From Chitinophaga pinensis (GTDB taxonomy: Bacteria; Bacteroidota; Bacteroidia; M30B66): 10,040 bases of DNA. The stretch covers positions 1 through 10,040 of the forward strand of contig CALQRR010000027.1 in NCBI GenBank assembly GCA_943333015.1. Direction: 5' to 3'. A program made the translations under genes and the position numbers. The notes beneath the pieces are model-generated. The model ran no database searches, was not told the DNA's origin, and saw nothing but the letters and a program-made list of their open reading frames with translations. Shown in pieces: positions 1 through 5,476 of the stretch. The stretch's first letter is position 1. Each line of letters begins with the position of its first letter.

Positions 1-559
1 CATCGGTTTGGAATGTTTTTCCATCCGCTAAAATCGTGCAGGTTTCGGGTGTATACCGGCTGAATTCCCGTAGGACGATTTTTACATACGTGAGCAAACC
101 GCGTCTTTGGGAATGATGAAACTGACCTGCAACATGCGCATCAAAACCAATCCCGGCGACGTTTAAAAACGGAGTTCCATTAACACTGCAGGTATCGATT
201 ACCTTGACCTGAAACTGGTCAATTTGGTTCACTGCTTTTTTTATCGAAAATGGAATTCCCAAGCTGCGAGCAAGGCCGTTGCCTGAACCCATGGGGATAA
301 TGCCAAGGGCAACGGGAGTATGGATGAGTTCTGATCCGATCAGATTGATTGTTCCATCACCGCCAACAGCGATCACGGCATCGTATTTTTGAGCAACAGC
401 TTGTTGCGTGCGTTCCAGTGTTTCTTCCACCGATGAACTGAAACAAATATCTGCATCCAGATTGCTTGTTGAGCAAGCTTCCTCAATGAGTTGGGGTATT
501 TTAGCTTTATTTTTTCCTCCCGAAACGGGATTTATGATGAAGCGGACTTTTCGTTTCAC
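1..559 (-). CDS. Diacylglycerol kinase family (YegS/BmrU/LCB5-type) lipid kinase, C-terminus cut by window edge
   Basis: Probably transfers the ATP gamma-phosphate to a lipid hydroxyl, such as diacylglycerol or a sphingoid base, at the inner face of the membrane. The 186 visible residues hold the catalytic (NAD-kinase-like) fold: an N-terminal strand RFIINPVSGGKNK (residues 6-18), the nucleotide loop AVGGDGTIN (64-72) and PMGSGNGLAR (89-98), which is the Bacteroidota variant of the usual GT.ND.AR motif. NVAGIGFDAHVA further on opens the second, beta-sandwich domain. The family is about 290-300 residues long, so roughly 100 are missing to the left. The start is read as GTG at 559-557; its GTGA shares four bases with the TGA stop of the upstream phosphatase gene, which points to translational coupling. 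No in-frame ATG lies between it and the conserved first strand. The substrate cannot be told from sequence. Confidence 0.9.
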   Translation of the reverse strand, partial: MKRKVRFIINPVSGGKNKAKIPQLIEEACSTSNLDADICFSSSVEETLERTQQAVAQKYDAVIAVGGDGTINLIGSELIHTPVALGIIPMGSGNGLARSLGIPFSIKKAVNQIDQFQVKVIDTCSVNGTPFLNVAGIGFDAHVAGQFHHSQRRGLLTYVKIVLREFSRYTPETCTILADGKTFQTD

Positions 560-1371
560 GTGGCCTTTTCTGAAAAGTGTTCGCGAATTGCCTGCAACAG
601 TTCTGCATTTATTCGTCCATTCCCAGCCAGCAGTTCTTTCCCGAAAATATACGCATCTCCTCCTGAATAGTCGCTCACTCCACCACCGGCCTGTTGCACA
701 ATAAACGCACCGGCAGCAACATCCCAGGGACTCAATCCATACTCATAAAAAGCCTCAAATCGGCCACAGGCCACATAGGCCAAATCGATGGCCGCAGATC
801 CCAAACGTCGCACGCCATGCGAATGACTTAGTAAGTATACAAAGAGCCGCATCCATTCTTCCAATCGACCAGCATCTTTGTAGGGAAAGCCAGTGACAAT
901 AAGCGAATCTTTCAGGACTTCTCGTTTCGAAACATGGATGGGTGTGTCGTTGAGGTATGCTTCTCCTCCTTCAATGGCGTGAAAACATTCATCACCTGAA
1001 ATCTCATACACGACACCCAAAATCACTTGATTTTGCCGCATAAGGGCAATGCTGATGCTGTATAGTGGCAAGCCATGTATGAAGTTTGTAGTCCCATCAA
1101 TCGGATCAACTATCCAACGATATTCGCGGTCTTCCTGCTCAATGGTATTCTCTTCGGTGATAAATCCTGCATTGGGGATAAGACTGCTAAGTTCACTTAC
1201 AAGAAGCGTCTCTGCTGCTTTGTCAACGTAGGTAACAAAGTCATTTAATCCTTTCGACTCAATGCTGTGTTCGGTGAGTCGTTTTTGTTCCAGCTGAATG
1301 AACTTCCCCACTTCGCGGCTGATTCTGCAAACTTCATCGCAGATAAGCGCCAGTTCAACAGCATCAAGCAT
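556..1371 (-). CDS. Inositol monophosphatase family protein (SuhB-like, Mg2+-dependent phosphatase)
   Basis: A 271-residue protein of normal length for the IMPase family, which hydrolyses phosphate monoesters (inositol-1-phosphate, glycerophosphates, sometimes sugar phosphates or PAP) using two or three Mg2+ ions in the cytoplasm. Metal ligands are visible in order: KG.NDFVTYVD (40-50), ITEEN (71-75, with the catalytic Glu pair), WIVDPIDGTTNF (86-97, Asp89 and Asp92) and LSPWDVAAG (213-221, Asp217). All key residues are present, so it should be active. The start ATG at 1371 overlaps the last eight bases of lgt, and its stop overlaps the next gene, so it sits in the middle of a tightly coupled operon. 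E. coli SuhB also acts in rRNA antitermination; nothing here tells whether this protein does. The true substrate is unknown. Confidence 0.95.
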   Translation of the reverse strand: MLDAVELALICDEVCRISREVGKFIQLEQKRLTEHSIESKGLNDFVTYVDKAAETLLVSELSSLIPNAGFITEENTIEQEDREYRWIVDPIDGTTNFIHGLPLYSISIALMRQNQVILGVVYEISGDECFHAIEGGEAYLNDTPIHVSKREVLKDSLIVTGFPYKDAGRLEEWMRLFVYLLSHSHGVRRLGSAAIDLAYVACGRFEAFYEYGLSPWDVAAGAFIVQQAGGGVSDYSGGDAYIFGKELLAGNGRINAELLQAIREHFSEKAT

Positions 1372-2521
1372 GAGCGGTGTTTTTTACATGCTTTTTTGTA
1401 AACCAGATGCCCACAATTCCTAAAATGATCAACGTGGTTGAAATAAGTTGGGCTTGAGTAACACCGATCCCGAAAATGTGGTATTGCGTATTTACACGAA
1501 TCGATTCGATGAGAAAGCGCTCCATGCCATTTAGAATCAGGTAAATGCTAAAGAGTAATCCGGGTGTTGTAATGCGTTTGCGGATAAGCCAGAGTACTCC
1601 AAAGAGCATCACGGCCATTATAGTTTCGTAAAACGATGTTGGATAAACCGCCTCTGGCAATTCATGACACCATTTGCCCACACATCCGGGTATTGGCACT
1701 CCTTCGTTGTTAACGTTGTGAGGGAATTTATACGCCCACATCCAATCCGGTAAAAAACTCATCCAGCTTGGCTTTGGTGCATTGTTGACAATACCCCAGT
1801 CGCCATCTCCCGACATCATGCAACCAACTCTGCCAATTCCGTAGGACAGCATCAGTGCTGGTGCCGCAGCATCAGTAAGATGAATCGCGGGAAGTCCGTT
1901 TTTACGGCCGTATCGAATGATAAGAACAGCCGCAACGATGAGGCCACCGTAGAAAGTAAGTCCGGAGAATGACAAGAGGGAACCGACTGGATCGGCTATG
2001 AATTCCGCAGGATTTTCGAGGTTGTGAAATACTTTAGCTCCGAGCAATCCACCTACAACGCCCAAAAGAATGATGTTTCCCACATGCTCTTCTGCCTTCA
2101 TGGGGATTTTCTTGATCTCAAATTTGAGTTTCTTTTGTGCTTCACTTTCGCGGTAACGCCAGAAAATCATGAGGGCCGCAATGATTAACCCACCCATGAA
2201 ATTGCCACGCATCGAAAGCAGTGTTGTTTGTGGATCATCAACAAATTCCGCATAATTCATCACCATAAAGATGGCTTTGAATCCAATGACAAATCCGAGA
2301 AGTCCAGCAGTGATGAAATCAGTCATCCCGGCAGGTTTGCCAATAACTAATTCTCTGAAACTCGGTTTGAATTGCCCAAGCGCTTCTTTGCGGCGGAGTT
2401 CACTGGTTAATAACCAGGCAGCTACCAAAAAGGCAACGGCGACAAAAAAACCAAATGTTTGTATAGGCAAAGCGATGTCAATGCCAAAGGATTTCAGAAG
2501 TTCACTGATTGTTGCGTACAT
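1364..2521 (-). CDS. lgt: Prolipoprotein diacylglyceryl transferase, long form with internal duplication
   Basis: Lgt moves the diacylglyceryl group of phosphatidylglycerol onto the lipobox cysteine of prolipoproteins, releasing sn-glycerol-1-phosphate; it is the first step of lipoprotein maturation in the inner membrane. The protein is polytopic. Signature parts are FYGGL (190-194), the Lgt motif GIGRVGCMMSGDGDWG (228-243), YPTSFYE (293-299) and ERFLIESIR (334-342). By family alignment Arg231, Arg335 and Glu339 match E. coli Arg143, Arg239 and Glu243. E. coli His103 appears as Tyr191 and Asn146 as Cys234. At 385 residues it is about 100 longer than E. coli Lgt. The extra length comes partly from a second copy (69-123) of the segment at 150-204, and partly from a loop at about 244-292 with Cys280 and Cys285. 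It starts four bases after mtaB stops, with no clear Shine-Dalgarno. Confidence 0.95.
   Translation of the reverse strand: MYATISELLKSFGIDIALPIQTFGFFVAVAFLVAAWLLTSELRRKEALGQFKPSFRELVIGKPAGMTDFITAGLLGFVIGFKAIFMVMNYAEFVDDPQTTLLSMRGNFMGGLIIAALMIFWRYRESEAQKKLKFEIKKIPMKAEEHVGNIILLGVVGGLLGAKVFHNLENPAEFIADPVGSLLSFSGLTFYGGLIVAAVLIIRYGRKNGLPAIHLTDAAAPALMLSYGIGRVGCMMSGDGDWGIVNNAPKPSWMSFLPDWMWAYKFPHNVNNEGVPIPGCVGKWCHELPEAVYPTSFYETIMAVMLFGVLWLIRKRITTPGLLFSIYLILNGMERFLIESIRVNTQYHIFGIGVTQAQLISTTLIILGIVGIWFTKKHVKNTAHA
1910..2317 (-). repeat. Internal protein-level duplication inside lgt (two copies of about 55 codons)
   Basis: Lgt residues 69-123 (bases 2153-2317) and 150-204 (bases 1910-2074) align over 55 positions, with one single-residue gap in each copy and about 25 identities. 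Shared landmarks in the same order are G..G...G.K, N.AEF..DP, LLS, GGLI, AA and RY. Both copies are predicted as membrane helix, loop, membrane helix. The second copy carries FYGGL, which corresponds to the catalytic FHGGL of E. coli Lgt; the first has FMGGL. The copies are joined by a charged stretch (124-145). Similarity is visible in protein but not obvious in DNA, so the duplication is old. Confidence 0.75.
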
Positions 2522-2525
2522 ATGT

Positions 2526-3857
2526 TCAGTTGTTGATCTGGAGCGAGGATGTTGGGTTTAATGAAATTCCCATACAGATGCCTTCCTGGTCCAGTTCCTG
2601 CAAAAGCAGAGTTTCTAGTGTATTCGTTTTTTCGGTGACAAAGGGTGTTTTGACTTTGATGTAGTTTTCGGTAAAGCCATACATCCAATCTCCGTCGCGC
2701 TCACCTTCCCAGAGAACCTGGCCGGTTTTGTTGAGCTGTTGCTGATAGAAAAAACGTTTCTTTTTTTCTGAAAGAATATGCAACATTTTACTTCGTTGCG
2801 CACGCACTTTATTGGGAACCACATCGGCCAGTTCTACAGCATGTGTATTGGCACGTTCAGAATAGGTAAACACATGTAAATAGGAAATGTCGAGTTCATT
2901 GAGAAATGAATAACTTTCCAAGAATTCTTCTTCCGTTTCTCCGGGAAAACCGACAATCACATCTACTCCAATGCAGCAATGAGGCATCAATTCCTTTATG
3001 AGGGCAACGCGACTTTCATATACATCACGCTGGTAGCGGCGACGCATACGACGGAGCGTTGCATTACTACCTGATTGTAAGGGAATATGGAAATGGGGGA
3101 CGAATTTATCGGAAGAGGCCACAAACTGAATGATCTCATCACTGAGCAAGTTGGGTTCGATGGATGAAATTCGGAAGCGTTCAACACCATTCAGCTGATC
3201 GAGTTGCTGAATAAGCTCAAAGAAGTTTTCTCCTGTGTACTTTCCAAAATCACCTGTGTTTACGCCCGTGAGAATGATTTCTTTGCTCCCAGTGTCTGCA
3301 ATGAGTTGTTTGGCTGACTGGATTGTGGATGCAATCGTTTCGCTCCTGCTTTTACCACGCGCCAATGGAATAGTGCAAAAGGAGCAGGAATAATCACAAC
3401 CATCCTGAACTTTAAAAAACGTACGTGTGCGGTCGCCAGAGCTATATGAAGGAACAAAGGCATTCACTTCACTGATTTCGCAAGCATGAATCTTTGTTTT
3501 TACATTTTTCTCTAGCGCATCTATATGTTCGAGTATGTTAAACTTCTCATTTGCACCAAGCACCAGATCCACACCGGGAATTTGAGCAATCTCCTCCGGT
3601 TTTAATTGTGCATAGCAGCCAATAATGGCCACATACGCATGCGGAGATGTGCGTAAAGCGCGACTAACTAAGCTTCTACATTTCTTATCGGCATTTTCGG
3701 TTACCGAACATGTATTGATGATGAACATGTCAGGCGAATCATCAAAATCGACCTTTTCATATCCCACACCTTGAAATAGTCGGGCTACTGTGGATGTCTC
3801 TGAGAAGTTCAGCTTACAGCCTAATGTGTAAAATGCAACGCGTTTCGTTGTGTTCAT
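2526..3857 (-). CDS. mtaB: tRNA (N6-L-threonylcarbamoyladenosine(37)-C2)-methylthiotransferase MtaB
   Basis: A radical SAM enzyme that converts t6A37 to ms2t6A37 in tRNAs reading ANN codons. From the chosen start it has 443 residues, normal for the family. The N-terminal MTTase domain has cluster cysteines Cys14 (TLGCKLNFSE), Cys50 (INTCSVTENAD) and Cys81 (IGCYAQ). The radical SAM domain has CDYSCSFC (Cys154, 158, 161), then IILTGVNTG (195-202), RISSIEPN (229-236), HIPLQSGS (257-264) and VDVIVGFPGET (298-308). A TRAM-like RNA-binding tail follows from about 373. TLGCKLN..E and the cysteine spacing favour MtaB over MiaB or RimO. The ATG at 3857 is preferred over in-frame ATGs at 3875 and 3896 because family members begin a few residues before VAFYTLGCKLN, and because a promoter -7 box lies at 3864-3871. 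It is first in the operon leading to lgt. Confidence 0.95.
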   Translation of the reverse strand: MNTTKRVAFYTLGCKLNFSETSTVARLFQGVGYEKVDFDDSPDMFIINTCSVTENADKKCRSLVSRALRTSPHAYVAIIGCYAQLKPEEIAQIPGVDLVLGANEKFNILEHIDALEKNVKTKIHACEISEVNAFVPSYSSGDRTRTFFKVQDGCDYSCSFCTIPLARGKSRSETIASTIQSAKQLIADTGSKEIILTGVNTGDFGKYTGENFFELIQQLDQLNGVERFRISSIEPNLLSDEIIQFVASSDKFVPHFHIPLQSGSNATLRRMRRRYQRDVYESRVALIKELMPHCCIGVDVIVGFPGETEEEFLESYSFLNELDISYLHVFTYSERANTHAVELADVVPNKVRAQRSKMLHILSEKKKRFFYQQQLNKTGQVLWEGERDGDWMYGFTENYIKVKTPFVTEKTNTLETLLLQELDQEGICMGISLNPTSSLQINN

Positions 3858-3863
3858 GCGGTG

Positions 3864-3893
3864 CAAATGTACCATTTTGTCGCTGCGAAGCAG
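3864..3893 (-). promoter_or_regulatory. Putative Bacteroidota sigma-70-type promoter of the mtaB-lgt operon
   Basis: Read on the minus strand, TACATTTG (3871-3864) is a full match to the Bacteroidota -7 consensus TAnnTTTG. Exactly 19 bases upstream is CTG (3893-3891), two of three bases of the -33 TTG. Only six bases separate the -7 box from the mtaB ATG, so transcription should begin at or right next to the start codon, giving a leaderless or nearly leaderless mRNA. The spacer holds a perfect five-base inverted repeat, GCTGC-TTC-GCAGC (3894-3882). Confidence 0.6.
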
Positions 3894-3995
3894 CATTTGA
3901 GCGCTCGAGGAACATGAATCTTCGTCTTTTTTAAAATTTAATTTACTGAAAAACAGAGAGTAAGAATATTTTTAGGGTTCTGATTGATGCTACCT

Positions 3996-4026
3996 CTTGC
4001 CTGAGTTAATATTAAGGGTACATTTG
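3996..4026 (+). promoter_or_regulatory. Putative promoter of the tRNA-Glu/rpsT unit
   Basis: TACATTTG at 4019-4026 matches the Bacteroidota -7 box TAnnTTTG, and CTTG at 3996-3999 supplies the -33 TTG with a 19-base spacer, the usual distance. Transcription would start around 4031-4034, some 13-16 bases before the mature tRNA. An A/T-rich stretch around 3927-3950 lies further upstream and could act as an UP-like element. No other promoter match is seen before rpsT, so it should serve both genes. Confidence 0.7.
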
Positions 4027-4046
4027 CATTCCAATTTTTCAAAAAT

Positions 4047-4118
4047 GGCCCGTTCATCTAGGGGTTAGGATACAAGATTTTCATTCTTGGTACAGGGGTT
4101 CGATTCCCCTACGGGCTA
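4047..4118 (+). tRNA. tRNA-Glu (anticodon TTC)
   Basis: A complete cloverleaf can be drawn. The acceptor stem GGCCCGT (4047-4053) pairs with ACGGGCT (4111-4117), with one G-T wobble. The D stem is ATCT (4056-4059) with GGAT (4068-4071). The anticodon stem CAAGA (4073-4077) pairs with TCTTG (4085-4089) around loop TTTTCAT, giving anticodon TTC at 4080-4082. The T stem AGGGG (4094-4098) pairs with CCCCT (4106-4110) around loop TTCGATT. The discriminator base is A. CCA is not encoded, so it must be added after transcription. rpsT begins 24 bases downstream. Confidence 0.97.
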
Positions 4119-4142
4119 CTACTAATACAGTGAAGAAATCAC

Positions 4143-4397
4143 ATGGCAAATCATCCTTCAGCAATCAAACGGATCCGCTCAAACGACGCAAAGCGTCTGC
4201 GTAACCGTTATTTTCACAAGACCACGCGTAACGCGTTGAAGAAATTGCGTTTGACTTCTGATAAAACAGAAGCACAAGCTCAACTTTCAACAGTGTCTTC
4301 CATGCTGGACAAATTGGCGAAACGTAACATCATTCATTCAAACAAAGCGGGTAACCTAGTAGGTAAAATCACCCGTTATGTGAATTCTTTGAAGTAA
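4143..4397 (+). CDS. rpsT: 30S ribosomal protein S20
   Basis: S20 is a small basic helical-bundle protein that binds 16S rRNA early in 30S assembly. The 84 residues match the family in length and in hallmarks: start MANHPSAIKRIRSNDAKRLR, the following RNRYFHKTTRNALKKL, and the late segment KRNIIHSNKAGNLVGKITRYV (close to the usual K-IHKN-A-R-KSRL pattern). It follows tRNA-Glu at 24 bases, a gene order I recall as common in Bacteroidota. Removing the tRNA would leave a leader of about 24 bases. Only a weak purine stretch (GAAGAA, 4132-4137) precedes the ATG, as is normal in this phylum. A terminator follows the stop by 18 bases. Confidence 0.98.
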   Translation: MANHPSAIKRIRSNDAKRLRNRYFHKTTRNALKKLRLTSDKTEAQAQLSTVSSMLDKLAKRNIIHSNKAGNLVGKITRYVNSLK

Positions 4398-4415
4398 CAT
4401 TTCGTAAAGAATCTG

Positions 4416-4442
4416 AACCCCGGCTTCAACCGGGGTTTTTTT
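4416..4442 (+). terminator. Intrinsic terminator of the tRNA-Glu/rpsT unit
   Basis: AACCCCGG (4416-4423), a six-base loop CTTCAA, then CCGGGGTT (4430-4437): a perfect eight-pair, GC-rich stem followed directly by a run of T to 4442. On the minus strand the hairpin has no T run after it, so it should work only rightward and does not obviously stop the Kir transcript coming from the other side. Confidence 0.93.
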
Positions 4443-4516
4443 GTTTGGTGTAAACGCGTCTATTCCACTTTCATACAGTAGTTTTTGAACTACCCATGCA
4501 GATTATCGTGACTGCA

Positions 4517-5467
4517 TCAAGCGTTCCCGATACGATCGTATGCATTGAAGTTTTGCATATCCAACTGCGAAGATCCGTCTTCCGACACATGAATAATCTT
4601 TCGCCATTTTGCACCCCAGATGGTGTCGTTTTCAAGATACGAATACCTTACCTGCACATTGGCCGAAAACGAATCATCAGATCCCTGAATCAATATCAAT
4701 AATTCCGGATCTGACGCACGGAATTCTGACTCACTCATGCCATAAAACGGACTACCCTCATCAATCGGATGAACAATGGTCCAGCTCGTTGGGAAGAACA
4801 CAATGCTCTCCCGCTCGAGACTTAAACTGAAAAAGTGACGTGATGAATGGCCGTCTGCTCCTTTTAATGCAAGCGATACACTCACTTGGGCACTGAGATT
4901 GACCAGCTGGCTTTTCATCCGATTGGTTACACGAAACATCAGAGCCGTTTCTTTCTTATACGGGCTTTGCAGTAATTTTTCACTAAACATCAACTTCGCC
5001 ACAGGTTTTGAAAACCGGCCGAATACAAGTCCTGTTATTAACGCAAAACTTGTAACGCCAACCAATGCCTCAAATGCAGCTATCGTATTGACAAGGATAC
5101 CACTTGGACTTACTCTGCCATATCCAACCGTACTAAGGGTTTGAGCACTGAAAAAAAAGGCTTCCCAAAAGGGGCCACTTTCCTCTGCTGGATCAACTCC
5201 ACGCAAATTTTCAATGCCACACACTAAATACAGACCAGCAAAAAACAGGTTTATGCTAAAATACCACAACAGCACACATCCAAAGAAACGGTTCCAGGAA
5301 GTAGCTAAAAGCTCATTGTAAGGATTAAAGGATTCAAAAGGAGACACACCCTTTCTAACCACATTGAATGTGCCATCGGTGTTGAGTAACCGTTTCTTTT
5401 GACCGGTATTTCCAAATCCAAACTCCTTTTCCTCTACGTGCTTTTTTTTCCTGATCTGCTCTAGCAT
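4517..5467 (-). CDS. Inwardly rectifying potassium channel, KirBac family
   Basis: A tetrameric K+ channel subunit of the inner membrane. The 316 residues follow the Kir plan. A basic N-terminus leads to RLLNTDGTFNVVRKG (26-40), comparable to the Kir cytoplasmic strand before the slide helix. The first membrane helix is at about 59-84, the pore helix and filter ending in TVGYG at 113-117, and the second helix at about 123-150, with FEALVG (132-137) and GLVFGRFSKP (146-155) as in KirBac1.1. The cytoplasmic beta-sandwich (IRK C-terminal domain) runs from about 174 to the end, with RVTNRMKSQL at 179-188 and a WTIVHPIDEGSPFYG segment (229-243). After the filter comes Arg118 where KirBac1.1 has Asp. 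It starts nine bases after the barrel gene; AAGG lies only one base before the ATG. Likely last gene of the operon. Confidence 0.93.
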   Translation of the reverse strand: MLEQIRKKKHVEEKEFGFGNTGQKKRLLNTDGTFNVVRKGVSPFESFNPYNELLATSWNRFFGCVLLWYFSINLFFAGLYLVCGIENLRGVDPAEESGPFWEAFFFSAQTLSTVGYGRVSPSGILVNTIAAFEALVGVTSFALITGLVFGRFSKPVAKLMFSEKLLQSPYKKETALMFRVTNRMKSQLVNLSAQVSVSLALKGADGHSSRHFFSLSLERESIVFFPTSWTIVHPIDEGSPFYGMSESEFRASDPELLILIQGSDDSFSANVQVRYSYLENDTIWGAKWRKIIHVSEDGSSQLDMQNFNAYDRIGNA

Positions 5468-5476
5468 GCCTTAATT

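Noticed and set aside
408..704. A 98-codon plus-strand open frame across the phosphatase/kinase junction
   Set aside because: It is antisense to two well-supported genes whose motifs continue through the whole stretch, and the product shows no recognisable feature.
3858..3896. Upstream ATGs at 3896 and 3875 as the start of mtaB
   Set aside because: They would add 13 or 6 residues not typical of MtaB and would place the start codon upstream of or inside the -33/-7 promoter elements.
4478..4517. Two small inverted repeats behind the Kir stop: GTAGTT-TTTG-AACTAC (4478-4493) and ATGCAG with CTGCAT (4496-4517)
   Set aside because: On the minus strand neither is followed by a T run and both stems have only six pairs, so I do not call a terminator; they could be chance or a weak 3' end.
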